Below are positions 24,330 to 32,545 of a DNA stretch of 36,920 nucleotides, one piece after another. The notes below the pieces were generated by a model. It was not told the DNA's origin and did no database searches. It worked only from the letters and a program-made list of their open reading frames with translations. Positions within the stretch are counted from its first letter, which is position 1, and the number at the start of each line of letters is the position of its first letter. The stretch is taken from positions 1 through 36,920 of the IMG/VR virus record IMGVR_UViG_3300027770_000131. One strand, written 5' to 3'. Made by a program: the position numbers and the translations under genes. The DNA comes from a virus.

Positions 24330-25388
24330 TTATTTTATATCTTTTACTTTAATTATTCTTTTTTCTGTTACAGCAGCAGCAGCAGGTTGTTCACCAGAAG
24401 TTGCTTGTTTTTGTTGGTTAGCCTTTGCAATATCTTTAATACCAGTAAGTAACTGAGATAATCCGTTTCTAGGTACGCCTATCAATTCAGCAAAAGCCGC
24501 AATAACTTCTCTTTGTGCTACTTTATTTGTTTTAATTGTATCAATCACTGTTGATGGTACTCTCTTACCTATCATCTTCATTAATTTCTGAGCTTTAGCG
24601 TTCATTTCTACATCAGACTCGTTCCCAGTAACATCATCAACTTCAGTCATAGAATGTCTTTTGCTAGCGCCAAATAAAGCCTCGTCAACAAACTTTTTGA
24701 ATTCTCTAATACCCATATATTTTTCATCCTCACCCATTTGAGCCTTAGCTAATTCTTCAATAGATTTAAATTTCCTAGCTTTACCAGTCTTTTGGTTAAC
24801 AATAAAATGTTTATGCCCTTCAAAACTTGGATTTTCTTTTTTTTCTTCTAACCCCATTAATGTTGCCGCCTCAGGCCCATCAGGTTCTACAACACCAGTT
24901 TCTTTAATAAATTTATTTGCTATGTTTTCTTCAAAGTACTTAACATCATGTATGATATTATTACCCTCGCTATCAACTTCATCCATGCAATACACACCCA
25001 TAACTTTTTGTCTGTCAGGTGTCATTGCCCTAACCATTTGATATTTTTTATCTGCTATTGTGAATGGTTTAGATACATCACCAGTTTCAGAATCTTTAAT
25101 TTCGGATAGATATTCTAATTTCATAGGTGTATTCATTTCAGATTCATTAACTATTTTAACGTCCATCTTATCTTGTTTTGCTTTTTCTATCGCTTTTTTT
25201 ACTTTAGTTTTATTCATCTCAGTTCCTTTAACATAAATAGTACCCTCAGGACTTGGTTTTGCTGAAATTGATTTGCTAGGTGAACTAGTATCAGTTGTTG
25301 CACTAGTATCAGTTTTTGATGGTATATCTCCAGTTCCGTCACTTCCTTTGGTTACATCATCTTCTTTTATTTTATTTTTGTTTCTCAT
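24330..25388 (-). CDS. Putative internal head/structural protein
   Basis: The first in-frame ATG is at 25388 (MRNKNKIKEDDV), giving 352 residues; a TTG nine bases upstream is less likely. The start overlaps the previous gene by 17 bases. I-K-E/D at residues 7-10 is a possible prohead-protease site after a short basic leader. A Ser/Thr/Pro-rich linker (STDTSATTDTSSPSK-like) follows, then a mixed domain with FTIADKKYQMVRAMTPDRQK and VMGVYCMDEVDSEGNNIIHD, and a helical C-terminus containing VPRNGLSQLLTGIKDIAKAN and an Ala/Gln-rich stretch. No enzymatic signature is visible. The gap to the next gene is four bases. Confidence 0.6.
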   Translation of the reverse strand: MRNKNKIKEDDVTKGSDGTGDIPSKTDTSATTDTSSPSKSISAKPSPEGTIYVKGTEMNKTKVKKAIEKAKQDKMDVKIVNESEMNTPMKLEYLSEIKDSETGDVSKPFTIADKKYQMVRAMTPDRQKVMGVYCMDEVDSEGNNIIHDVKYFEENIANKFIKETGVVEPDGPEAATLMGLEEKKENPSFEGHKHFIVNQKTGKARKFKSIEELAKAQMGEDEKYMGIREFKKFVDEALFGASKRHSMTEVDDVTGNESDVEMNAKAQKLMKMIGKRVPSTVIDTIKTNKVAQREVIAAFAELIGVPRNGLSQLLTGIKDIAKANQQKQATSGEQPAAAAVTEKRIIKVKDIK

Positions 25389-25782
25389 ATTTTTCAAAAT
25401 TTACCAATATTAAATCTTTTTCATAAAGCTTATCTTCAACTTCTTTTACTGATTCACCAAACTTAAAACACAATCTGTGTTCTGGATATGAATCATAGGC
25501 GTTTACATTTTCCCAAGCCAAAGCAATTACCCCGTCAACCGCATCCCAAACAGCAAATGTATCACTATTTTGAACAACATCCAATTTTAAATTGGAATCT
25601 AATTTACCAACGTATTTTATAAATATTTCATGTGGTGGTTCTGGTCGTCCAGATGCAGGAAATGTATCCCAATCTTCACCATCAATACCACTTGTTGTAT
25701 CGGAAAAAAGGAACTCATAAATATGGCTCCCTTTATAGTTTTTCCCTACATGATTTACATATATTAAATACAAATCTTTCAT
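25372..25782 (-). CDS. Conserved hypothetical phage protein
   Basis: This 136-residue protein has alternating strands: MKDLYLIYVNHVGKNYKGSH, YEFLFSDTTSGIDGEDWDTF and LDVVQNSDTFAVWDAVDGVI, then ALAWENVNAYDSYPEHRLCF. The acidic/aromatic pattern is strongly protein-like and compact. It sits between two large putative head proteins, overlapping the stop of the upstream one by one base (25782) and the start of the downstream one by 17, so it is translationally coupled to both. Function is unknown. Confidence 0.65.
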   Translation of the reverse strand: MKDLYLIYVNHVGKNYKGSHIYEFLFSDTTSGIDGEDWDTFPASGRPEPPHEIFIKYVGKLDSNLKLDVVQNSDTFAVWDAVDGVIALAWENVNAYDSYPEHRLCFKFGESVKEVEDKLYEKDLILVNFEKYEKQK

Positions 25783-27998
25783 TACCCTACATACATGTTT
25801 AATTCATATGTACCCCCATCCATTCTATAGATTTGAGCATGTAAATATTTATTTCTTTTAGGTATGCCACCTATACTTAATTGTTTTTCAATTCTTCTTG
25901 TTGTACCATAAGCAACATGCTCAATTTCAGGCATATCAAACTCAATTGGGTCATACCCTCTTGCTTCAACATGCTTTCTTATTGCTTCTAATGTAGAGGC
26001 TAATGTCTTATGATACGTTTCAAAATCAGGAAATTTACCTTCTGTTATAGCTTTAGGGTCTGTTTTGATTCCTGGGGCAACTTCTGGTAAAAATGGTTTA
26101 TTTTTTCTACTTGGTTGAGCAGGCTTGTTTGGTTCTGTTGTTCTTGGTTTTGTTTCAGGTACCAATGGTTTTGTTGTTGGTTGTGTCATATTTTCATTTT
26201 TAACAAAGATACGACTATTTTCATCAAAACCAAAATTTTCCCCAACTATTTTAGAAACTGGTTTTTTAGACCACATTCTACAAGACCAATATTTAGGACT
26301 TGTTCTATCTTTAGCTTGAGAACATTTGTGTCTAGCCCTAAATGATTTTCTTCTTTTTGGGTTATCACGCTTGATTTCCATCTTCTTATCACCAAAGTTA
26401 ACTTTTACAACATTACCCTTGGCATTTTTAACATAAACTTTAAATTTCTTAACATCACCATGCGTTGGTTTACCCAGCGTTACTTTTTTACCTTTGTATT
26501 TGGCTTCATTCATCATAGGCATACCATCTTCAACGCTACCATGCTCATCTTCATAACCAACTTGGGTATCACCATCATAAGAATCTGGCTCATGCTCACC
26601 TAAATTAGCATTTAAAAAATGATATACTTCTTCAATATCATCTGCTGATGTTGCTAAATGGTCTGTAGCCCAGTTATGACCATCAGATAATAATTGGTCA
26701 ACAGCTTGTGGGTCCATTTGAAGCATTTCGTCAATTGCGTCTTTGATTGTTTTTAAGTTATTAAAGAACATATAGTTTTGGAATTCACCATGTCCTTCTT
26801 CTACAATTTCGTGTAATTTTTGTTTGATTAAGTTTTTCATACTTTTTTCGTTTAAATTGTCTGTTTTAAATTTAATTAAATCTTCTTTATCTAATATTTT
26901 GGCTGGTATTTTATCCAATCCCAAATTCAAAGCTTTTTCTAATCTATGTGTACCATCTAACATAGCAAATATTTTATTATTTTCATTTTTAACAACTATA
27001 ATAGGGTACGATAAATCAGCATTCATAACTCTTTTATTAGTTTCAAGAGGGTCTTCTTGTCTGCCGCTAAAATCATAATTAATTTCACTAGGTCTTAACT
27101 CTCTTACTGGCTTATCTTTAGCTAAATCAATAATATCACTAACTTTAAATTTTATTTTAAATTCAGTACCATCAGAAAATTTTTCATTTGTATCCCAAAC
27201 ACCAGCAATTTTATCTATCGATTCTTTAACAACATTTTCATTATGACTTTTTTTACCCCATTTTTTACCTTTGCCTCTTGTACCGCAAGAAGCTGGCGTA
27301 GGTCTACAAGCTGGATATTTTCTTTTTTCTCCATCTTGTCTACCACATGGTTTACATTTTTTTCTACCTGTTTCTGGGTCTTTTCTACATGTGTTACAAT
27401 CTACCCAACCGCTACTGCCACCACCACCTCTTCTAGCAAACCAACCATGTAACCCTTGTGATTTTTCTCTTGAATAATCAGTTTTTTTAGCTTCGTCTAA
27501 ATCTGCGGTAAATAACCCACCAGTACTTTCTAAATATTTTACAATCCACGCACCTAATTCTTGTGCATCTGGTGCATATTCCTTACCTTTTATTCTAGTA
27601 ATATTTTGATGCGCCATATTAACCATTTTTTTTGAAAACGCATCCAAATCAACAACCCAAACTGTTGGGTCAATTCCATAGTATATTAACCCAGACAAAC
27701 GGGTATTACCACCAAGCAAATCATAATCATTATCAGCAAACTTTACAACAATTGGTAACTCTACTTTACCTGAAGTATAAGCTTTCCAAAACCTATCTTG
27801 TTTATCTGTGTTTAAGTTATCAAAATCCAAATCAACATTACCCAATACATCTTTAATTTTTGAATACTTAGTAGTATAACCTTGCCCAGCAACGTCATAC
27901 CAATTTTTTATCCCCATTTGCTTAAATTCAGGATAACGAATAGCTTCTTCCCATTCGTCTTGAAAATTAGGTTTAGTATATATTATTTCTTTACTCAT
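25782..27998 (-). CDS. Large modular protein: two ParB-like domains, DUF5872-like Cys module, and internal head-protein modules
   Basis: In order across 738 residues: a ParB/sulfiredoxin-like fold around 80-125 with DLLGGNTRLSGLIYYGID; a Cys/basic module (181-250) with GWVDCNTCRKD, KCKPCGRQDGEKRKYPACRP and TPASCGT, resembling DUF5872 of giant viruses and phages; a second ParB-like domain (about 300-372) with MLDGTHRLEKALNLGLDKIP; then LNE384/K followed by Met387, MKNLIKQKLHEIVEEGH, a targeting-like module normally found at N-termini; MNE498/A; a second basic Cys/Trp module at 504-576 (KKFKVYVKNAKGNVVKVNF; KSFRARHKCSQ; PKYWSCRMW); a Pro-rich linker; ITE/G; and an alpha/beta C-terminal domain. 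The spaced [L/M]-N-E sites suggest a polyprotein cut during head maturation. DNA binding is likely for the Cys modules but unproven. Confidence 0.7.
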   Translation of the reverse strand: MSKEIIYTKPNFQDEWEEAIRYPEFKQMGIKNWYDVAGQGYTTKYSKIKDVLGNVDLDFDNLNTDKQDRFWKAYTSGKVELPIVVKFADNDYDLLGGNTRLSGLIYYGIDPTVWVVDLDAFSKKMVNMAHQNITRIKGKEYAPDAQELGAWIVKYLESTGGLFTADLDEAKKTDYSREKSQGLHGWFARRGGGGSSGWVDCNTCRKDPETGRKKCKPCGRQDGEKRKYPACRPTPASCGTRGKGKKWGKKSHNENVVKESIDKIAGVWDTNEKFSDGTEFKIKFKVSDIIDLAKDKPVRELRPSEINYDFSGRQEDPLETNKRVMNADLSYPIIVVKNENNKIFAMLDGTHRLEKALNLGLDKIPAKILDKEDLIKFKTDNLNEKSMKNLIKQKLHEIVEEGHGEFQNYMFFNNLKTIKDAIDEMLQMDPQAVDQLLSDGHNWATDHLATSADDIEEVYHFLNANLGEHEPDSYDGDTQVGYEDEHGSVEDGMPMMNEAKYKGKKVTLGKPTHGDVKKFKVYVKNAKGNVVKVNFGDKKMEIKRDNPKRRKSFRARHKCSQAKDRTSPKYWSCRMWSKKPVSKIVGENFGFDENSRIFVKNENMTQPTTKPLVPETKPRTTEPNKPAQPSRKNKPFLPEVAPGIKTDPKAITEGKFPDFETYHKTLASTLEAIRKHVEARGYDPIEFDMPEIEHVAYGTTRRIEKQLSIGGIPKRNKYLHAQIYRMDGGTYELNMYVG

Positions 27999-29322
27999 GT
28001 TTTTTCTTACCTTGACAATGCGCCTTTTGGCTAAACCCTTTTGGGTTATTACAATCTATGCTTTTTTTATACTTTTCTGACCACTTTTCTTCCAAACCAT
28101 CTAATTCTTCCAAATAGTTTTCATCTACGCTTTTCCAGATTTTACCTTGTCTACATTTAACAACGGCACCTGATGCATATGCTGAAGGCCAAACATCATA
28201 TTTACGTTTAGCAATTCTTGTACATCTATCATCTTTCTCATCTAGGACATCATTTGAGCCTGGTTGGAACATGTTATTTTTTTTAGGGTTTTGCAATATC
28301 ATTGCATTTTCAAATGTTTCATCGATATCTTTCATTGTGCTATTCAATAACCCCATTTCTTTTAATCTAGAAAATATATAGTTAATTTCTTCTTTATCAA
28401 TATCTTCGTATAAATCTTTTAAAAATGTTTCTCTGTCTGGATTGACAACCGAAACTGTTGTACTTTTACCCCATGCAACTGTAACATAATCTTGTTTATT
28501 TGGATATAAAACATTTATATAAATTTTACCTGAAGGTACTCTAGCACCACTATATGGTTTGGCAACAATTTCAGCACCACTAGACAATACATCACCTTTT
28601 GATAAGTCTAGTACTCTTTTCTTGATTAAATTATCGTTACCACAAACCAACTTGAATATAATAGCTTGAGTTTTGTTATCACCATTGTCAAATATGTTTA
28701 TTAGTTCTTTAGCCATATGGTTATTAAGTGACATTTCATCTAACATCTCTGCTTCAAACATATTTTCTGAATCGTCAGTTTCTTCAGTATCTGTAGTTTC
28801 GGTATCAGTCGTTTCACCATCATCAGTGGTTTCGGTATCCGTAGTTTCTGTGTCTGTTGTTTCGGTATCGGTGTCATCTGTTTCGGTATCATCTGTTGAT
28901 TCTTCATCACCATCACCCTTTCCAGAACTTTTCACTTTCTTTATGATATCTTTTTGGTCTTTGGCGTCCATTTCACCTGTATGAGTTGCTGATAATAAAG
29001 AATTTACAGCAAATTTTTCTAATTCAAAATCTGGTTCACCTTGGTCTTCATTATATTTTCTAAGAGATTGTCCTAGTTTACCTGTAAGTTGTTCTATGAA
29101 TTTTTTAGGGTCTGATTCTTCGTCAGCTTCTACACCAGCGTCAAATGGTTCATCATCAAATGGTTTATCACCTGAACCAGAATCTTGTGCTGTATCATCA
29201 GTTGGGGGTTCTGTACCTGCATCATCTGTGCTAAAATCTAAATCATCGGTAGGTTCTTCAGCGGGTGCTGAATCGGTTGGAGGTTCAGCTGGAGCTGGGG
29301 CCGCTTTAGCCCCTAGCTTCAA
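27991..29322 (-). CDS. Acidic repeat-rich protein with no ATG start, possibly fused to the upstream gene by -1 frameshift
   Basis: The open frame runs from 29376 to 27991 but has no ATG before about residue 118. The only near-start codon is TTG at 29322, used for these coordinates (443 residues). Upstream in the same frame the codons read NLIESFEAPLEEVKYK and continue back into the A10 tract where the preceding gene ends, so a -1 shift there would produce a single fused protein. Contents: Ala/Pro/Asp/Thr-rich acidic region, tandem ETTDT repeats around residues 150-190, then a folded domain (ELINIFDNGDNKTQAIIFKL) and a C-terminus with basic Cys motifs (DRCTRIAKRKYDVWPSAYAS; CNNPKGFSQKAHCQGKKKH). 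The stop overlaps the next ATG by eight bases. Confidence 0.65.
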   Translation of the reverse strand: MKLGAKAAPAPAEPPTDSAPAEEPTDDLDFSTDDAGTEPPTDDTAQDSGSGDKPFDDEPFDAGVEADEESDPKKFIEQLTGKLGQSLRKYNEDQGEPDFELEKFAVNSLLSATHTGEMDAKDQKDIIKKVKSSGKGDGDEESTDDTETDDTDTETTDTETTDTETTDDGETTDTETTDTEETDDSENMFEAEMLDEMSLNNHMAKELINIFDNGDNKTQAIIFKLVCGNDNLIKKRVLDLSKGDVLSSGAEIVAKPYSGARVPSGKIYINVLYPNKQDYVTVAWGKSTTVSVVNPDRETFLKDLYEDIDKEEINYIFSRLKEMGLLNSTMKDIDETFENAMILQNPKKNNMFQPGSNDVLDEKDDRCTRIAKRKYDVWPSAYASGAVVKCRQGKIWKSVDENYLEELDGLEEKWSEKYKKSIDCNNPKGFSQKAHCQGKKKHE

Positions 29323-29363
29323 CTTATATTTTACTTCTTCTAATGGAGCTTCAAACGACTCAA

Positions 29364-30599
29364 TTAGATTTTTTTTTTACTTCTAGACTCTTGTAACTCA
29401 TCAATCATCTCGTCCATCATTGACATTGCTCTTTCAATTGATAATTTACCTTCTTTTTTAGTTGCACCTGCGATTTTATCCGCATAAGTAATTTCATCTT
29501 TTGGTTCAGCTAAAGCAGCAAATTGCTTTTCTTTATCTGTCATTTCATCCTCTACTTCCATCATCCCGTTAATAGTAGCCATTTCTGGCATTAAATCTTC
29601 ACCTTCGTATTGATATTTACCCTCAGCCCTATCTGCGCACGCATCACATTGATAACCCAAATGAACATCGGCAGCAGTTAAGGCATTTGGTCTATTACAA
29701 GTAGGACATGGATATTCTCTATTTCCAGCTCTAAGTGCACTATTACCTCCTGGGTCAGCAAATTCTATTTCATCCTCATCATAATAGTCATCATCATATT
29801 CCATCATTCCATGAACAGCAGCCATTTCTGGCATTAAATCTTCACTTTCATTGTCTAATTTTACACCTCTACCCTTTAAAATATCAGCGTATGTAACTTT
29901 ACCGTCACCATTTAAATCTGGAAATTCTTTTTCATCCATCATACCCATACCTTCATTTTTCTCAAATGTTTCTGGGTCACGGTCTTGTTTATTAGCTGTA
30001 GCGTAATAAACTTTTTCACCTTTTTCAGGGCCATATTGTTTTTTCATGCTAGCCATAGTTGATTTGTCATACTCTTCCATTCCGCCACCATATGCTGGTC
30101 CACCACATTCTAGGCACATACCTTCCATAACTTGTCCACCGCAACATTCGCTCATCATATGTCCTTCCATATTACCTTCTGGTTTAAACCCAGAACCCAT
30201 GCTTTCAAAAGCGGCATAGTCTTCAGTTAAAAGTTTATCATCTAAGAAAACATTAACTTGTCCAGATTTACCATAAGCCTCATTAAGGCTATGGAACTTA
30301 AGATTTAAATGCTTAATAGCTTTAGCATAAGAAGGATATACTTCTTGTTTCTTATTTTGAAGCCCACCCATGTATTGGAAATCTTCAACAACAAGATTGT
30401 TTTGCTTTTTTGTAATCTTAATATAATATTCGTGATTTTCTCTTACGATACCGTAAACATTACCATCTGGTCCTTTTTTTGTTAATTCAACAACCGATGT
30501 TTTTTTGTTTTCATTAATGGTTTTAATCCCCATTAACTCTTTCATGCGCTCGGTTACTTGATAACCTTTAAGCCCAACTGGATTTATTTTTTCGTTCAT
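29364..30599 (-). CDS. Putative internal head protein with zinc knuckles and EF-hand loop
   Basis: This protein of 411 residues is first in the operon. It contains possible prohead-protease sites INE30/N, LNE107/A and LTE126/D. Two cysteine clusters could bind zinc: ECCGGQVMEGMCLECGG (C152, C153, C162, C165) and YPCPTCNRP...YQCDACA (C298, C301, C318, C321), the latter a C-x2-C-x16-C-x2-C ribbon. Between them is DLNGDGKVTYADI (228-240), a dockerin/EF-hand-type calcium loop. A 15-residue phrase, EDLMPEMAAVHGMME, is nearly repeated at 334-348. The C-terminus RSKKKI ends in an A10 slippery tract. It is preceded by a good candidate late box. No enzyme signature is seen. Confidence 0.7.
   Translation of the reverse strand: MNEKINPVGLKGYQVTERMKELMGIKTINENKKTSVVELTKKGPDGNVYGIVRENHEYYIKITKKQNNLVVEDFQYMGGLQNKKQEVYPSYAKAIKHLNLKFHSLNEAYGKSGQVNVFLDDKLLTEDYAAFESMGSGFKPEGNMEGHMMSECCGGQVMEGMCLECGGPAYGGGMEEYDKSTMASMKKQYGPEKGEKVYYATANKQDRDPETFEKNEGMGMMDEKEFPDLNGDGKVTYADILKGRGVKLDNESEDLMPEMAAVHGMMEYDDDYYDEDEIEFADPGGNSALRAGNREYPCPTCNRPNALTAADVHLGYQCDACADRAEGKYQYEGEDLMPEMATINGMMEVEDEMTDKEKQFAALAEPKDEITYADKIAGATKKEGKLSIERAMSMMDEMIDELQESRSKKKI
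29369..29378 (-). other. A10 homopolymer / candidate -1 frameshift site
   Basis: On the - strand ten A residues read AGT AAA AAA AAA ATC TAA in the upstream frame. Slipping back one base on A AAA AAA enters the open frame of the next ORF, which has no ATG. It could be programmed frameshifting, a real indel, or a homopolymer sequencing error. Confidence 0.5.
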
Positions 30600-30612
30600 A
30601 ATTTTATTTATT

Positions 30613-30621
30613 TAATAAATA
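30613..30621 (-). promoter_or_regulatory. Candidate phage late promoter box
   Basis: On the - strand AAGATATTTATTAAATAAA precedes the ATG at 30599, with the box starting 22 bases upstream. It would drive the whole operon down to 23117. Confidence 0.6.
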
Positions 30622-30629
30622 TCTTAATT

Positions 30630-30884
30630 TTATGCAAAATAGCCACCTAAATAAGGTGAACCAAGTACGGTATTTATATTCTCACCTAATAGGTAAGTAT
30701 TTGCTCCGTTAGAAATACTTCTAACAACAATTTTTATTGATGTCCCAGCAACCATTGTAACAGAAACCCCGTTAATAACTGGCGCTGCCGACGCCGAAGC
30801 ATATACTTCGGTATAACTATGTGCTGAAAAATTAGGACTTCCACCTGAAACTATAATACTATGTATATCATTTAATAATGGCAT
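30630..30884 (-). CDS. Small beta-rich putative virion protein
   Basis: The 84-residue protein is Ser/Ala/Gly/Val-rich and almost all beta (SIIVSGGSPNFSAHSYTEVY; PVINGVSVTMVAGTSIKIVV; NTYLLGENINTVLGSPYLGG). Such compact beta proteins are often head decoration or tail proteins in phages. It forms its own short unit with a candidate late box upstream and another immediately downstream for the next gene. No specific family is claimed. Confidence 0.65.
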   Translation of the reverse strand: MPLLNDIHSIIVSGGSPNFSAHSYTEVYASASAAPVINGVSVTMVAGTSIKIVVRSISNGANTYLLGENINTVLGSPYLGGYFA

Positions 30885-30895
30885 AATGTTTTTTA

Positions 30896-30904
30896 TTATA
30901 AATA
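30896..30904 (-). promoter_or_regulatory. Candidate phage late promoter box
   Basis: On the - strand AATATTTATAATAAAAAAC lies between the terminator at 30920-30944 and the ATG at 30884, with 20 bases from box start to ATG. Confidence 0.55.
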
Positions 30905-30919
30905 TTAGTAAAAAATAAA

Positions 30920-30944
30920 AAAAGCACTAACTTATAGCGCTTTT
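30920..30944 (-). terminator. Intrinsic terminator
   Basis: A ten-base stem (30920-30929 / 30935-30944) has a five-base loop. The single A-C mismatch on the + strand becomes G-U in - strand RNA, so it is built for the - direction. It directly follows the stop of the gene at 30945. Confidence 0.8.
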
Positions 30945-31154
30945 CTATTTTAATTTCTTGATTTTATCTATTTTACCATCTTTCCAATGATAAACCATCC
31001 AACCATCATCATCCATATAGACCATAGGTAAATCATTACCCCAAGTATCTTCCTCAACCTGTTTTCTAAAAGCTTCTTTAAATTCTTTAGATTCAAAGGC
31101 TTCCTTTACTCGATTATTATCCTCAATCTCATCTAAACTTATTTTTTTATTCAT
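30945..31154 (-). CDS. Small charged hypothetical protein
   Basis: This 69-residue protein is helical for the first 35 residues (SLDEIEDNNRVKEAFESKEF), followed by a short beta hairpin rich in Asp and Trp (LPMVYMDDDGWMVYHWKDGK) and a basic end. No known family is recognised. It is transcribed nine bases after the NlpC/P60 gene and ends in a terminator, so the two form one unit. Confidence 0.6.
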   Translation of the reverse strand: MNKKISLDEIEDNNRVKEAFESKEFKEAFRKQVEEDTWGNDLPMVYMDDDGWMVYHWKDGKIDKIKKLK

Positions 31155-31163
31155 ATAAATTTT

Positions 31164-31775
31164 TTAAAGTCTACCACCATTTAAGTATATTCTTTTATAA
31201 AACGAATCATTCAAATTACTTATCATTACATTTCTACCTTTACCTGATGCATGTACAAACCTATCATTACCTAAAAAAACACCAACATGCCAACCAGAAC
31301 CACTACCTTTAGTTCTAAAAAATATTAAATCACCTAACTCTAAACATTCTTTTTTTATTTTTTTTACTATTTGGTATTGATAAATACAAGTTCTAGGTAA
31401 TGAAATACCGTATACTGATTTGTATAATCTACGAGAAAAAGCTGAACAGTCAATACCTTTTCTACTATCACCACCAAAAACATACTTAACACCTAACCAA
31501 CCATCTATAAATTTTTTTATTTTATCTTCAGTGTTAACAACTTCTTTTTTTGGCATGTTTTTTTCTTCAACAATTACTTTTGGTATATTTTCTTCTTTAA
31601 CAACTACTGTTTGTGTTATTTCCACTGTTTTAATCTCAGGTACAGGTTTTTTTTTAGGTTTTACCTCAGAAACAATTTTTGGTTTTGGTCGATTCCAGTT
31701 TATTCTTATTTTATACTGTGAATAACTTTTATTAAGTAAAAAAACAGATATAAAAAACAGTGTTAATTTTTTCAT
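31164..31775 (-). CDS. Secreted NlpC/P60 peptidoglycan endopeptidase
   Basis: The 203-residue protein begins with a Sec signal peptide (MKKLTLFFISVFLLNKSYSQ, likely cleaved after residue 18-20; no lipobox Cys). A Lys/Pro/Val/Glu-rich linker runs to about residue 80. The rest is an NlpC/P60 domain: GWLGVKYVFGGDSRKGIDCS with catalytic Cys110, LELGDLIFF, GWHVGVFLG with His163, and RFVHASGKG with His175 as likely third residue. Such enzymes cut peptide bonds in cell-wall peptides. A signal peptide means export to the periplasm by the host Sec system without a holin, which is unusual for a phage endolysin. It may act in lysis or in entry exclusion. A candidate late box precedes it. Confidence 0.88.
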   Translation of the reverse strand: MKKLTLFFISVFLLNKSYSQYKIRINWNRPKPKIVSEVKPKKKPVPEIKTVEITQTVVVKEENIPKVIVEEKNMPKKEVVNTEDKIKKFIDGWLGVKYVFGGDSRKGIDCSAFSRRLYKSVYGISLPRTCIYQYQIVKKIKKECLELGDLIFFRTKGSGSGWHVGVFLGNDRFVHASGKGRNVMISNLNDSFYKRIYLNGGRL

Positions 31776-31788
31776 AGATATCTTTTAA

Positions 31789-31797
31789 AAATAAATA
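31789..31797 (-). promoter_or_regulatory. Candidate phage late promoter box
   Basis: On the - strand GAATATTTATTTTTAAAAG precedes the ATG at 31775, with 22 bases from box start to ATG. It is a weaker match after the core ATATTTATT. Confidence 0.45.
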
Positions 31798-31805
31798 TTC
31801 AAAAA

Positions 31806-32282
31806 TTAAGCCGAACTAGAGTCATTATTTAATACTTTAAAAAATTCATCTATACTTGTTTTAAGTATATTCAAGTTTTCTAAAAATAACGCATCCGACT
31901 CCTTACTTTTTTGTTTAGTATCATCGATATGTGCCAAATAATTAATTCTATTAACTACTTCTAATTTTTTTGCCTCGATAAGCGCTGCATTTTCTTGATT
32001 TTTTAAATCATCTGCCTCAAGTGAAATTTTTGAAACGTCAACATTATCCAACTTCACATATGAATACTTTTTAATATGGCTACTAAAAACTTTACCTTGA
32101 CTTTCAGCTATTTCAAATCTCATGTAGTCTGATTTAGAAACACCATTATATTTGTATTGGGTTCCAGCTTTGAAAATTAAAGTCAAATCACCAGTATTTG
32201 AATCATACGTTGACCCTAATATATTGGATGAGTCATAAAGTGCTTTAATTTTGTTTTCTTTTTCTTTTCTTTTTAATATCAT
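31806..32282 (-). CDS. KTSC-domain protein
   Basis: Residues about 16-75 form a KTSC domain: SSNILGSTYDSNTGDLTLIF, then KAGTQYKYNGVSKSDYMRF and ESQGKVFSSHIKKY, matching the strand pattern 'S..I...YD...G.L.I.F..G..Y.Y..V....Y......S.G..F...I...Y' of that small family, which occurs in phage and bacterial proteins of unclear function. The rest is a helical charged tail ending in NNDSSSA. It lies 11 bases after the gene starting at 32530 in the same - strand unit, so both probably belong to the host-type promoter at 32546-32576 and may be expressed early. Confidence 0.8.
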   Translation of the reverse strand: MILKRKEKENKIKALYDSSNILGSTYDSNTGDLTLIFKAGTQYKYNGVSKSDYMRFEIAESQGKVFSSHIKKYSYVKLDNVDVSKISLEADDLKNQENAALIEAKKLEVVNRINYLAHIDDTKQKSKESDALFLENLNILKTSIDEFFKVLNNDSSSA

Positions 32283-32293
32283 AAATTTAAATT

Positions 32294-32530
32294 TTAAACG
32301 GCGTGTGTTTTATATGCGATAACATTGTCAAGATGAAAAATCTTGCCAGTGCTAGTTAATGTGTTATTTATTTCATCTTTTTCATCAATTACTACGATGA
32401 TATGGTTACCTGTTATCATTAATCCAGAATCAAAAAATTCAATCCTTTCTGAAGGTTGAATATCTTTATCGCTGGTTTTAGGTTGCTTTAATAATAACTC
32501 TATTTTTCCAAATTTTGGTGCTCTATTCAT
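32294..32530 (-). CDS. Small hypothetical protein
   Basis: This 78-residue protein is mainly beta: FGKIELLLKQPKTSDKDIQP, ERIEFFDSGLMITGNHIIVV and STGKIFHLDNVIAYKTHAV. It is the first gene of the leftward unit and shares a compact divergent promoter region with the Clp gene. No family is recognised. Confidence 0.6.
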   Translation of the reverse strand: MNRAPKFGKIELLLKQPKTSDKDIQPSERIEFFDSGLMITGNHIIVVIDEKDEINNTLTSTGKIFHLDNVIAYKTHAV

Positions 32531-32545
32531 TATTTACATTTTATC

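Noticed and set aside
24325-24330. HEIVKGVMELL in the 23117-24325 gene as a fourth metallopeptidase
   Set aside because: The second zinc-binding His is missing (HEIVK) and no alternative ligands stand out.
28760-28880. Tandem TETTDT-coding repeat as a CRISPR or regulatory repeat
   Set aside because: The repeats are in frame, six to nine bases in period and coding; there are no spacers.
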